41,046 nt of DNA, from NCBI RefSeq assembly GCF_947494055.1, contig NZ_CANLTR010000030.1, positions 1 to 41,046 on the forward strand. Direction: 5' to 3'. The DNA comes from an uncultured Jannaschia sp. (GTDB lineage Bacteria; Pseudomonadota; Alphaproteobacteria; Rhodobacterales; Rhodobacteraceae). A program made the translations under genes and the position numbers. This document shows, one piece after another, positions 33,129 to 41,046 of the stretch; the stretch's first letter is position 1; each line of letters begins with the position of its first letter. Below the pieces are notes generated by a model that worked only from the letters and a program-made list of their open reading frames with translations, did not search any database and had not been told where the DNA came from.

Positions 33129-34393
33129 CAACGCATGACCCTCGGCAGCCAGAGCGCAACATCCGGGACGAAAATAATCAGTACGAGAACCGCGAGCAGC
33201 GCGAAGAAGAAGGGAACGACTGCGCGCGACGCCTCCGTGATCCCTATTTCGGCAATCGAACTTGCGACGAACAGACAAATGCCCACAGGTGGCGTGACGA
33301 GCCCGATTGCCAGAGCGACGATAGTAATGACCCCAAAATGCACCGGGTCGACGCCGAACTCTTGCACAACTGGATAGAGCACCGGAACCAGGATGATAAT
33401 GTTGGCTCCGAGGTCCAGAATGGCACCCGCCACAAGGTAGAGCAGAACGATGAGAAACAGGAGCAACATCGGGCTTTCAGTCATCCCTGAGATCAGGCTG
33501 GCAGCATCGGCAGGCACCTGCTCGCGCGTCAGGACCAGTCCATAGAGCGAGGCGGCGGCCACCATGATCATGACTGCTCCGGTCGTGACAGCAGTTTCTA
33601 TCGCACTGGCGACGATCTCCGGCCATCGGAGCCTGCGGGTCACCATGCCGAGAAGAAGTGCATAGGCGACAGCCAGGACAGCTGCCTCCGTTGGCGTCAC
33701 CACTCCCGTCAGGATGCCACCGATTATGATTACCGGCGTCAGAAGCGCAGGAAGGCCCACAATGAACGTCCGGCCAACCCGAGGCCAATTGAAGCTGGTG
33801 ACGGGAACATTGCTGTTCCTCAGCAACAGCCAGGTCGTGAACATCAGTACCAAGCCTACGATGATCCCCGGCACGATGCCGGCGAGGAAAAGCTGGCCAA
33901 GAGAAACGCCCGTCACGACCGCAAAAAGGATCATCGGTATGCTCGGCGGTATCATCACGCCAATTGTCGACGAGGATGCGGTGACAGCCGCGGTCAGGCC
34001 GCGATCGAAGCCCCTTTCGAGCATCGGACGGATCATGATGGACCCGACCGCGGATGTATCCGCCACGGCAGCGCCGGTGATGCCACCGAAAAACATGCTT
34101 GTCGCGATATTGACCTGGGCCAACCCGCCGCGGATAAACCCTACCAGCGCCTCGGCGAAATCGAAGATCGCCTGCGCCATGCCGCCCCGGCTCATCAGCG
34201 CCCCGGCGAAGATGAACAGCGGGATTGCCAGAAGCACAAAGCTGTCCGCCGCTGTTGTCATTCGCTGGACCACAAGCGCCATTGGGACGCCGCCATAGGC
34301 GAGCGACGCCATGCTCGCGGCCAGCAGCGCAAAACCAACCGGCACGTTCAGGACGAGCAGGACAATCAGCATCAGCACAAGAATTGTGATCAT
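33128..34393 (-). CDS. dctM: TRAP transporter large permease, 421 residues
   Basis: Twelve or so hydrophobic segments span the whole protein. Typical DctM stretches include MFFGGITGAAVADTSAVGSI and MIPPSIPMILFAVVTGVS. The start overlaps dctQ (ATGA, 34390-34393). It is the ion-coupled channel subunit that works with DctQ and the binding protein DctP. Confidence 0.92.
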   Translation of the reverse strand: MITILVLMLIVLLVLNVPVGFALLAASMASLAYGGVPMALVVQRMTTAADSFVLLAIPLFIFAGALMSRGGMAQAIFDFAEALVGFIRGGLAQVNIATSMFFGGITGAAVADTSAVGSIMIRPMLERGFDRGLTAAVTASSSTIGVMIPPSIPMILFAVVTGVSLGQLFLAGIVPGIIVGLVLMFTTWLLLRNSNVPVTSFNWPRVGRTFIVGLPALLTPVIIIGGILTGVVTPTEAAVLAVAYALLLGMVTRRLRWPEIVASAIETAVTTGAVMIMVAAASLYGLVLTREQVPADAASLISGMTESPMLLLFLIVLLYLVAGAILDLGANIIILVPVLYPVVQEFGVDPVHFGVITIVALAIGLVTPPVGICLFVASSIAEIGITEASRAVVPFFFALLAVLVLIIFVPDVALWLPRVMR

Positions 34394-34893
34394 GCCTGCC
34401 CTCCGACACGCACCTTCAGCGCTTCTTCAAGCCATCCCAGGAAAATATCGACAATGACGAGAATAGCGCCGACCAGGAAGGCCGAGTAGACGTAGATCAT
34501 CGGCAAACCCATCACGGCCGAACCCTGGTTCAGGGAGATCGACACGAGCCTGCCACTTGTCCCGACAGCCCAAATCAGCGTGATCAGGATGATTGTCTGG
34601 GACGATAACTCGAGCACCTTGCCAACGGATGGACCCACCATGTAGGGCAGCATGTCGAGGCCGAGATGCGCACCCTTCCGATAGGCGAGATAGAGCCCGA
34701 GGAACGAGATCCATACGAAGATGTATCTCGCGAGTTCCTCGGACCAGCGCAGTGGTGCATTGAAACCGTATCGCAGAATCACCTGCATCAGGGTGATGCC
34801 GACCATTGTGAAGACGAGTGCGACCAGACACGCAGTGGCTCCCCGTTGAAGCGCACCCCGCGTGCCGGATATCATCCGGATTGTTCCGAGCAT
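34390..34893 (-). CDS. dctQ: TRAP transporter small permease, 167 residues
   Basis: Four membrane helices, with the family pattern RWSEELARYIFVWISFLGLY in the middle. It overlaps dctM by ATGA and follows dctP by 70 bp. The start at 34893 has only a weak GAGA site; the ATG at 34875 is possible. Confidence 0.9.
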   Translation of the reverse strand: MLGTIRMISGTRGALQRGATACLVALVFTMVGITLMQVILRYGFNAPLRWSEELARYIFVWISFLGLYLAYRKGAHLGLDMLPYMVGPSVGKVLELSSQTIILITLIWAVGTSGRLVSISLNQGSAVMGLPMIYVYSAFLVGAILVIVDIFLGWLEEALKVRVGGQA

Positions 34894-34963
34894 GGATCTC
34901 TATCCGCCTGAGGTTCGATCGAACGGCCCGCGCCAAGCGGGCCGACCGCGATGTGACGGCTAC

Positions 34964-35935
34964 CTATTCGGTATCGAGAATCGATTGGACGAGCTCTTCG
35001 CCGAACTGGGACGAGTACTTCTCGTAGACAGGAGTCATCGCCTCTTGGAACGGTGAGGTATCGATTTCGACGACTTCCATTCCCTCATCTTTCAGGAGCG
35101 CCATTTGTTCCGCTTCCAGCTCGGCGCTTTTTTCGCGTTGAAACTGGGTCGCTTCCTGTGCGGCGGCGCGAATAATCTGTCGGTACTCCTCGGGCAATTG
35201 CTCAAGGGAAGCCGTGCTCGCGAGAAAGACATGCGGTCCGTAAACGTGCTGGGTCAGAACAACCCGATCCTGCACTTCCCAAAGCTGATTTGTGTAGATT
35301 ACCGTGATCGGGTTTTCCTGTGCGTCGATCACGCCCTGCTCGAGGCTGGTGTAGACCTCGCCCCAGACCATCGGCATTGGGTTTGCACCTAATGCCGCAA
35401 AGGCATCCATGTGGACCTGGTTTTCCATTGTCCGCAGCCGGACTCCCTCGAGATCGGTCGGCTCGGTGACTTCCTTGTCGATCGTCAAGTGACGCCAGCC
35501 ATTCTCCCAAATGGCCAGACCGGTAATACCTTGCGCGTCGAAGTTATCCAGCAGCGACTGGCCAACTTCTCCATCAAAGACGGCGTAGGCGTGCTCGCTG
35601 TCCCGAAATAGAAACGGCATGTCGAGCACGTTGATTTCAGGAGAAAAGCCCCCCAGCGGTCCGGTCGAAACGACTGCCATATCGACCGTACCCAGTTGCA
35701 AGCCCTCGACCATTTCACGCTCTTCGCCGAGCTGACGGTTCGGATAAACCTCGACCTCCACCGCCCCGTCCGTACGCTCGGCCACAAGTTCTGCAAAATG
35801 CTCGAGACCAAACTGAGTCGGGTGCTGCTCCTGTGCCCCATGGCCAGCGCGCAAAGTGTATTCTTGAGCATTCACGCTGCCTGCGACGACCAGGGCCAAC
35901 AAGGAAACAGCGGAAACATTCTTGTAGAATCGCAT
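34964..35935 (-). CDS. dctP: TRAP transporter substrate-binding protein, 323 residues
   Basis: GGGAGAATAATC precedes the ATG at 35935. Signal peptide MRFYKNVSAVSLLALVVAGS then VNAQ. The DctP fold shows EGLQLGTVDMAVVSTGPL, a conserved Arg in GVRLRTMEN that usually contacts the substrate carboxylate, and QGVIDAQENPITVI. First gene of the catabolic operon; carboxylate preference fits apionate. Confidence 0.92.
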   Translation of the reverse strand: MRFYKNVSAVSLLALVVAGSVNAQEYTLRAGHGAQEQHPTQFGLEHFAELVAERTDGAVEVEVYPNRQLGEEREMVEGLQLGTVDMAVVSTGPLGGFSPEINVLDMPFLFRDSEHAYAVFDGEVGQSLLDNFDAQGITGLAIWENGWRHLTIDKEVTEPTDLEGVRLRTMENQVHMDAFAALGANPMPMVWGEVYTSLEQGVIDAQENPITVIYTNQLWEVQDRVVLTQHVYGPHVFLASTASLEQLPEEYRQIIRAAAQEATQFQREKSAELEAEQMALLKDEGMEVVEIDTSPFQEAMTPVYEKYSSQFGEELVQSILDTE

Positions 35936-35975
35936 GATTATTCTCCCATCGAGAGCGCACTCCTCACACTCACAA

Positions 35976-35988
35976 GGTCATCATACCA
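35976..35988. promoter_or_regulatory. Candidate FadR-type operator ahead of dctP
   Basis: GGTCATCATACCA lies 41 bp before the dctP start. GGT and ACC arms around six bases give weak symmetry. The 12-mer GTCATCATACCA recurs at 28695-28706, the only other place noticed, also upstream of an operon start in the same locus. Confidence 0.5.
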
Positions 35989-36008
35989 GTTGAGTCTTTT
36001 TCCGCAAG

Positions 36009-36458
36009 TTGGTAATGGATCGCGGGCCGGCCTCGCCCTACCTCGCCGTCATGCTCGAGCTGCATTCCCGGCGCGTCATCGGCTGGGCGGTCAGCAATCG
36101 CCTGAAGAAGGATTCGGCGATCCGGGCGCTGAACATGGTCATTGCCCTGCGATGGCCACCAAAAGGCTGCATCCAGCATAGCGATCGCGGCAGCCAAGGC
36201 GGCTCCCACGACTATCAGAAGGTCCTTCGCCAGCATGGGCTGAAACCGTCAATGAGTAGCAAAGGAAACTGCTACGATAACGCCGTCTTCGAGACGTTCT
36301 TCAAAACCCTTAAAGCCGAGCTGATTTGAAGGCGGTCTTGGCCGACACGGCGAAGCGTCGAGCTGGCCCTTTTCGAGTATATCAACGGCCTCTACAATCC
36401 GCAGCGTCGTCGTTCAGCCCTCCGCTGGAAAAGCCCCTTGTCCTTCGAACGGAAGTGA
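36009..36458 (+). pseudogene. IS3-family OrfB remnant, truncated and with nonsense codon
   Basis: From about 36030 the frame reads YLAVMLELHSRRVIGWAV, QHSDRGSQ, KGNCYDNAVFETFFKTLKAE, which is the second and third catalytic region of an IS3 transposase. TGA at 36327-36329 replaces the usual Trp. Coding resemblance continues (LFEYINGLYNPQRRRSAL) to the stop at 36456. The N-terminal two thirds are missing, cut next to the apionate operon promoter. Confidence 0.85.
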
Positions 36459-36518
36459 TCCTGCCCCGTTCGAGTGGACACCCATGATAGGCTTTCGAGC
36501 CAACACGAGGAGTGTCCG

Positions 36519-36836
36519 ATGGAGAGGAAGAAACGCCGGTATTTCCCGGATGAGTTCAAGCGCCAGGCGGTCGAGCGGGCAGATACGTCTGGACTGTCGG
36601 TGATGGATGTTGCCGCCGAGCTCGGCATTCACGAGACCCAGCTGCGCCGATGGATGCGTCAGTTCGGTAGATCGGGGACGGGGCCTGCGTGGCGCCCCAT
36701 CACGCAGGCGCAGGGTCCGTCCCCGGCCGACCTGGCTGCGGAGAACGCGCGATTGAAACGGGAGCTTCAGAGGGCAAAAACAGAGCGCGATATCCTAAAA
36801 AAAGCCGCGCTCATCTTCGGAGCGGCCACCCGATGA
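36519..36836 (+). CDS. IS3-family OrfA, 105 residues
   Basis: GAGGAG before the ATG at 36519. HTH domain (RRYFPDEFKRQAVERAD and AAELGIHETQLRRWMRQF) followed by a leucine-zipper-like helix (ENARLKRELQRAKTERDILK). It binds the IS ends. Its stop overlaps the orfB ATG (36833-36836). Confidence 0.93.
   Translation: MERKKRRYFPDEFKRQAVERADTSGLSVMDVAAELGIHETQLRRWMRQFGRSGTGPAWRPITQAQGPSPADLAAENARLKRELQRAKTERDILKKAALIFGAATR
36797..36803 (+). other. A7 slippery sequence for -1 frameshifting
   Basis: Seven A residues in CTAAAAAAAGCC near the end of orfA. A -1 slip on A-AAA-AAG would join OrfA to the frame of OrfB and make the OrfAB transposase, as in many IS3 elements. The motif is seen; its use is inferred. 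Confidence 0.7.
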
Positions 36837-37693
36837 CGTTCGGGTTCGTCGATGAGCACCGCCACCTCTGGCCCGTTCGCACGATCTGTGCCGTGCTCGG
36901 CGTCTCCGTCAGCGGCTACTACGCTTGGCGGGGCCGGCCGGAAAGCCGCCGCAGCATTGAGAACCGGGCCCTTCTCAGCGATATCCGCTGCGCTCACGCG
37001 GAAAGCGGCGGGTGCTACGGCGCACCGCGCGTCCATGCCGTTCTGCGTGCTGCCGGCCGGTGCGTGGGGCGCCACCGTATCGCGCGCCTGATGCGCCTTG
37101 CCGGCCTGCGAGGACTGGCTGCGATTCCGCGCCGGGTGCGGACCACGGACAGCCGCCACGACTATCCGATCGCGCCAAACAGGCTGCACAGGCACTTCGC
37201 CGCGACCGCGCCGAACCAGGTCTGGCTCGCCGACCTGACCTATATCCGGACGGGCGAAGGCTGGCTGTTCCTTGCCGCGCTGATCGACATGCATACCCGC
37301 AAGGTTGTCGGCTGGAGCATGCGAGAGACCCTGCGTGCCTCGATCGCCCTCGAAGCACTCGAGATGGCCGTCAAACGCCAGCGACCGCCACCAGGTCTGA
37401 TTCAGCATTCGGACCGCGGCATTCAATACGCCGTCGACGAGTATCGCCAAGCCCTTGTCGCCGCGAAGATAATCCAATCGATGAGCCGGAAGGGCAATTG
37501 CCTGGACAACGCACCTATGGAGAGCTTCTTCCACACGCTCGAAGTCGAGCGGGTTCATCACCGCGTCTACGCCACGCGGGACGAAGCGCGACGGGATCTC
37601 TTCGCCTACATCGAGGGCTTCTACAATTCACGGCGCCTCCATTCCGCGATAGGCTACCGTTCACCGGCCGACATGGAGCGCATGGCGGCATGA
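36833..37693 (+). CDS. IS3-family OrfB transposase domain, 286 residues
   Basis: HTH_21-like region (CYGAPRVHAVLRAAG), then the DDE core: Asp in WLADLTYI, Asp in IQHSDRGIQYA, Glu in PMESFFHTLEVE. No damage is seen. The active form is probably the OrfAB fusion made by frameshifting. An ATG at 36833 allows separate OrfB. Confidence 0.93.
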   Translation: MTFGFVDEHRHLWPVRTICAVLGVSVSGYYAWRGRPESRRSIENRALLSDIRCAHAESGGCYGAPRVHAVLRAAGRCVGRHRIARLMRLAGLRGLAAIPRRVRTTDSRHDYPIAPNRLHRHFAATAPNQVWLADLTYIRTGEGWLFLAALIDMHTRKVVGWSMRETLRASIALEALEMAVKRQRPPPGLIQHSDRGIQYAVDEYRQALVAAKIIQSMSRKGNCLDNAPMESFFHTLEVERVHHRVYATRDEARRDLFAYIEGFYNSRRLHSAIGYRSPADMERMAA

Positions 37694-37721
37694 CCCCGTC
37701 CACTTTCCCGGGGCAGGATCA

Positions 37722-38025
37722 ATCTCGGCTTTCCGCACCCGTTCCCTGGTAGATTGCAGGCACCCGAAAGCGATTTCGGCGCCCCGCCAACGAATGCGTC
37801 GTCGATCTCGACAATGTCTGCCAACGGCAGGAGTTCGCCGTTTCTATCGTCCGTCACCTCTCGGATCGCGTGGCCCATTTTCCAGACAGTCTTCTGGTTC
37901 TTGCCAAGAAAGCGAGCCATGACCACCGACGAGATGCCCTTGCTCGATGTTAGCATGAGGAACATTGCGGAGATCCAGATACGAAGATCCAACTTGCTGG
38001 CGTGAAGAGGCGTCTTCGTTGACAC
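37722..38025 (-). pseudogene. IS1595-type (ISXO2-like) transposase fragment
   Basis: On the minus strand: LDLRIWISAMFLMLTSSKGI, VVMARFLGKNQKTVWKMGH, IVEIDDAFVGG. This is the central part with the first catalytic Asp. The zinc-ribbon N-terminus is missing beyond about 38030, and the C-terminal part was removed at the IS3 insertion at 37721. Confidence 0.75.
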
Positions 38026-38040
38026 CTGCTGGGGCAGAGC

Positions 38041-38203
38041 CTCCTGGCGCGCGACTTCGAACGTCAGGTCTCAGAACTCCAGATCCGCGCCGCCGCGCTG
38101 AACGGCTATACAGCGCTCGGCATACCCATCACAGAGCCCACCGGATGAATGCGTCTGGGGAAAGGGGAAGTTCGGGCTTCACGCAGTTCGCGCAAAAGAG
38201 CCC
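38041..38203 (+). mobile_element. IS5-type 3 prime end remnant
   Basis: 35 codons (LLARDFERQVSELQIRAAAL ... ALGIPITEP) end at TGA 38146-38148. The following non-coding stretch ends CGCAAAAGAGCCC. Both the protein and the end match the minus-strand remnant at 18246-18440, so the same IS type once sat at both places. Confidence 0.65.
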
Positions 38204-38280
38204 AGGTGACGGAGCAAACGTCCGATAGGCTGGGATGCAAGTGGTCTGGTTCTACGGAAATCATACAATCTGATTCATAG

Positions 38281-38347
38281 ATGCGCGCCTTCCTTCAGAG
38301 AGATGTCGGCAAGCAAATGTGACGCTCGAGGGAATTTGGATTATGCT
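38281..38347 (+). repeat. Diverged copy of 13930-13995
   Basis: ATGCGCG, CCTTCAG, GAGATGT, AAGCA and GGAAT match in order, with about three quarters identity. The frame that is open at 13838-14005 has a stop here. The rest of 38211-38540 shows no gene apart from the leader of the 611-residue protein. Confidence 0.5.
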
Positions 38348-38540
38348 GGCTATGATGTCGCCGCCTCCCGGGCAAACGAGCAGGTTGAAGGCTGTCGGCG
38401 GTCAATCGACCGAACAGAAAAGAATAGCTCAGTCCGATTGGCGATCCGCTCGCTCGCGATGCGCGCCGTTTTCATGGCCGTCTTGCTTTTCGATATCCTC
38501 ACCGTTTAGCGTCGTCCGTATTAAAGCGAGGAAATATTCA

Positions 38541-40376
38541 ATGAAGCAATTTGCGAGAGTGGCCGTGATATCCCTTGCGCTTGTCGCGATCGGAACCGGC
38601 GAAGTCCTGTCCCAGGATGTCGAGGCCGCGGAGGAACAGGCCCGTTCCCTGCTGGTCGAGGCGATCCGGAACGCGCAGGAAGCACAAGGGGCGGAGGGGC
38701 TCGCGGAACGTCTCGCCGCGCTCGACGCTGCCGATGCGGCCCTGACCCGGATCGAGACGGAGTTCGCGACGACTGACACGGGCATCAAGCTGATCACGGG
38801 CGATACGTTCGGAGCGTTCGATCCGGCCAGCGTCAACACCGCGCTTGAGGCTGCGCGTACGGAGGCGGAAGTTGAAAATCGCACGACGGAGGCTTGCCGT
38901 GATGGGGTAACCCCCGCCTGTGTGATTGCTGAATTGGAGGCCGACGCAGGCGTCTCACCCGACGACAACGTGACGCCCTTCGTGGGGGTCGAGATCCTCG
39001 CCAGTGCCGACGGGCCGGACTGGGGCGCGTCGGCGATAAAGACAGCGGCGGGACTGGAGGCGAATGACGCGATCGCCATCTACAGTAGCCTATGGCTTAC
39101 TGGCCGGCTGCCCGAGATGCTGTCGCTTTACGCCGCTCTTCCTGAATCCAGCGCTACACGACAGGAGTGGCCGAGTTACGGGGCCCTTCTCAACGGGATC
39201 GCCGAGCTGTACGGCATGAGCGATGAGCCTGCCACGCGGATCGGCCTCCGGCGCTTGATGGCCCAGGGCGAGGCGCCCGAACGTCTCGTGTTCGGCATCG
39301 GCGGACAGGAAGAAATCCAGGAACACATCGCCGCTCTGGACGACCCGGTCGCACGGATTCGCGAATTGATCGACAACGGAACGCTCGACGCGACGTCGAG
39401 ACAGGCCGCCTTTGCCGCCGTCGCACTCGAGCGGGCGGGCCATAGCGATGCGGCGATGGACATTGCCCTCCCGGTCGATCCGGAATCGCAACATGGCGGT
39501 TTCGGGATCGTTCTCGCGGGCTTCTCGCCCGATACCGCAATCGACTACGCCGTGGAGCGGCATGCGCGCGGCGAAGTATGGTGCGATACGATTTTCTGGA
39601 AAGCGGTCCGGGCTTTGCCGACGGAGCGGGTGCCCGACCTCGCAGAGCGCTTGCCCGGCAATCCGCTTCTGAGCGGGTGCAACAACGTAGTCAGGGACGT
39701 GGCTCTGTCGGCTGGACTTGACGGCCGGCAGGATCTCCGGGACCTGGTAATGAAGACGCCTGAAGGGGACGATTCTTCGGCAAGAGGCGTCAGAAGCACC
39801 TTCATGGAATCCTACGATCTCGGCGCCCGGGTGGCGGATGAGGGTTCCGCCGAGGATATCCTCGGCGCCTTGGGCGTGCTCTCCGGTGATGCCACGGACG
39901 CAGTCCTTCCTGTCGTCATGGAAAATCTGGTCGAACGGGGACGACCAGACGTCGCTGGCGAGGTCGTTCGCGGGCTCGAGACCCTCGGATCGAGAAGCAG
40001 TCCGGGCCCGCTCGCTGCTGCCGCGGCAGCGGCCTATATCGGCGATCTCGATGCGGGTATCGAGATGATCCGCAACGGCGAGATCGAGTGGTACGAATAC
40101 GAAATGATCACGAAAGCCTACCGTGCCCATCTCGACGCCGTACGCCGGGCTGACGAAGATGAAGAAATCGATGCGTCAGCCTTGGAGCGCCTGTTCGACG
40201 CGGTTCCCGACCCGGGTTTAGCCTTTGTTCCTGCCTATCAACTGGCCTTTCTCGACGACGAAGGGGCGTCCGGTCATCCGGAGATGGTTTACCGGGCGCT
40301 GCCATTCGCCGATCCGGAGCGTCGATCGGGCATCCTTCATTGGGTGTTGCCAGCGCTTCTGGTGCCGAACGAGTAG
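38541..40376 (+). CDS. Large exported helical protein, 611 residues (family A, second copy)
   Basis: GCGAGGAAATATTC before the ATG at 38541 fixes the start. A signal peptide (MKQFARVAVISLALVAIGTG) is followed by a mature part made of short helices in TPR/SEL1-like succession, acidic overall. Near residues 75-140, TGIKLITGDTFGAFD and a Cys pair match the same region of the 651-residue protein at 7813-9768. The rest is too diverged to align by eye but has the same helical layout. Flanked by IS remnants on both sides. Function unknown; periplasmic scaffold or repeat protein is the most I can infer. Confidence 0.8.
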   Translation: MKQFARVAVISLALVAIGTGEVLSQDVEAAEEQARSLLVEAIRNAQEAQGAEGLAERLAALDAADAALTRIETEFATTDTGIKLITGDTFGAFDPASVNTALEAARTEAEVENRTTEACRDGVTPACVIAELEADAGVSPDDNVTPFVGVEILASADGPDWGASAIKTAAGLEANDAIAIYSSLWLTGRLPEMLSLYAALPESSATRQEWPSYGALLNGIAELYGMSDEPATRIGLRRLMAQGEAPERLVFGIGGQEEIQEHIAALDDPVARIRELIDNGTLDATSRQAAFAAVALERAGHSDAAMDIALPVDPESQHGGFGIVLAGFSPDTAIDYAVERHARGEVWCDTIFWKAVRALPTERVPDLAERLPGNPLLSGCNNVVRDVALSAGLDGRQDLRDLVMKTPEGDDSSARGVRSTFMESYDLGARVADEGSAEDILGALGVLSGDATDAVLPVVMENLVERGRPDVAGEVVRGLETLGSRSSPGPLAAAAAAAYIGDLDAGIEMIRNGEIEWYEYEMITKAYRAHLDAVRRADEDEEIDASALERLFDAVPDPGLAFVPAYQLAFLDDEGASGHPEMVYRALPFADPERRSGILHWVLPALLVPNE

Positions 40377-40568
40377 AAGCCGACTGCTCTTCGATGAGCG
40401 GTCGGGAAACAATTTCTCTGCTCGAAGGGATATTGGCTATACTGTCCGTGATGCAGCTGCTTTCTTTGATGGATAAGCGGGTTTCAGATCGTGTCCAAGC
40501 AACAAAGATGATCCGAGGAACATAGGCTATTTTGCGGGGATGCTCTGACGTGGACCGGTACAGATCGG

Positions 40569-40645
40569 CTTTGATGGTGTGACCGCCCCCCGACGGCATC
40601 GATGTGCCAAGGTGGGTTTGCTGTAATCCACGGGAGGGAGCGGTC
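40569..40645 (+). ncRNA. IS110 left-end leader, candidate bridge-RNA region
   Basis: This non-coding stretch before the IS110 transposase is conserved in the solo remnant at 23925-24000. In IS110-family elements such as IS621 the left-end leader is transcribed as a bridge RNA that pairs with target and donor DNA. Conservation of a non-coding stretch in two copies fits this, but no transcript or loop assignment can be shown here. Confidence 0.4.
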
Positions 40646-41046
40646 ATGTCGGAGATTATCACGGTCGGGCTCGATCTGGCGAAGAATGTGTTCCAGCTTC
40701 ATGGAGCGGACGCGTCCGGTTGAGCGGTGCTACGGCGCAAATTGCGGCGCGGACAGGTGCTCGAGGTTCTGTCGAACCTTCCGTCTTGCACGGTGGCGAT
40801 GGAAGCGTGTGGAGGCGCTCATCGCTGGGGCCGGGAGATCGGGAAGCTGGGCCACCGGGTTCGTCTGATCCCGCCGGCCTACGTGAAGCCGTTCGTGCGG
40901 CGGCAGAAGAACGACGCGGCTGACGCCGAAGCCATTTGCGAAGCGGCACAACGTCCGAACATGCGCTTTGTGCCGGTGAAGAGCGAGGAGAAGCAGGGCG
41001 CGGCCGCGGTGTTCCGCGTGCGCGAGCTACTGATCCGGCAACGCAC
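40646..41046 (+). pseudogene. IS110-family transposase with early nonsense codon, cut by window end
   Basis: From the ATG at 40646 (GGGAGGGAG upstream) the frame reads MSEIITVGLDLAKNVFQLHG. TGA stands at codon 26 (40721-40723), where CGA (Arg) is likely ancestral. The same frame then continues with CTVAMEACGGAHRWGREIG and FVRRQKNDAADAEAICEAA. Asp10, the Glu of AMEACGG and the Asp residues of KNDAADAEA give the DEDD RuvC-like catalytic set. The protein continues past 41046. Inactive unless read through. Confidence 0.88.

Larger units (their letters stand above)
36456..37721 (+). mobile_element. Complete IS3-family element, 1266 bp
   Basis: The ends are inverted repeats: TGATCCTGCCCC, five varied bases, then AGTGGAC on the left; read inward from the right, the same TGATCCTGCCCC and AGTGGAC. 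It contains orfA and orfB with a frameshift heptamer. It lies between the IS3 remnant and the cut IS1595 remnant. No matching target duplication is seen (AAG versus ATC). Confidence 0.88.

Noticed and set aside
40394-40525. 43-codon hydrophobic frame after the 611-residue gene.
   Set aside because: No ribosome site precedes it and its edges run toward the IS110 left end.

Overview
The window is GC-rich DNA of alphaproteobacterial type, most likely from a Rhodobacterales-like (Paracoccaceae/Roseobacter) organism. That placement is an inference. It rests on a VPLPAG-type sorting tail, TRAP and ribose-type ABC transporters, and the mixture of IS families. No rRNA, tRNA or CRISPR array is visible. 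The patchwork of accessory genes, IS elements and IS fragments suggests a plasmid or genomic island.

Layout. (1) 1-1764: one plus-strand gene joining an AbiEi-like N-terminal half to a Fic AMP-transferase half. Ahead of it lie five direct repeats spaced exactly 24 bp apart. (2) 2019-12150: about 10 kb of almost purely minus-strand genes that I cannot assign to known families. They are mostly small, some are translationally coupled, and several encode membrane or very basic products. The array includes a 651-residue exported protein, a damaged duplicate of its neighbour gene, and two proteins that share an N-terminal helical module. (3) 12400-14812: an IS200/IS605 scrap, a truncated gene, a VPLPAG/PEP-CTERM-like surface protein and an AT-richer membrane/coiled-coil protein. 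(4) 14922-20303: a full IS21 element, a small unknown gene, and an IS5-type element broken open by IS256-type sequence. (5) 20405-21328: htpX. (6) 21861-35988: a complete-looking D-apionate catabolic locus. It holds a putative apionolactonase (apnL) on the plus strand. On the minus strand are TRAP transporter genes dctPQM, a FadR-type regulator, a RuBisCO-like protein (oiaX), a DUF1537 kinase (oiaK), an oxidoisomerase (apnO) and a ribose-type ABC importer whose ATPase and one permease are fused. (7) 36009-41046: remnants of IS3, IS1595 and IS5 elements, a full IS3 element, a second exported protein related to the 651-residue one, and the start of an IS110 element with a nonsense codon.

How the catabolic genes fit together: two importers bring in apionate or a related branched sugar acid. 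ApnL opens the lactone, ApnO oxidises and isomerises apionate to 3-oxo-isoapionate, OiaK phosphorylates it, and the RuBisCO-like OiaX splits the product to 3-phosphoglycerate and glycolate. Two copies of a 12-bp motif lie ahead of dctP and ahead of the ABC genes. They are candidate operators for the FadR-type regulator.

The parts most likely to be undescribed are the repeat-controlled AbiEi-Fic fusion and the 2-12 kb minus-strand gene array with its distant relative at 38.5 kb.
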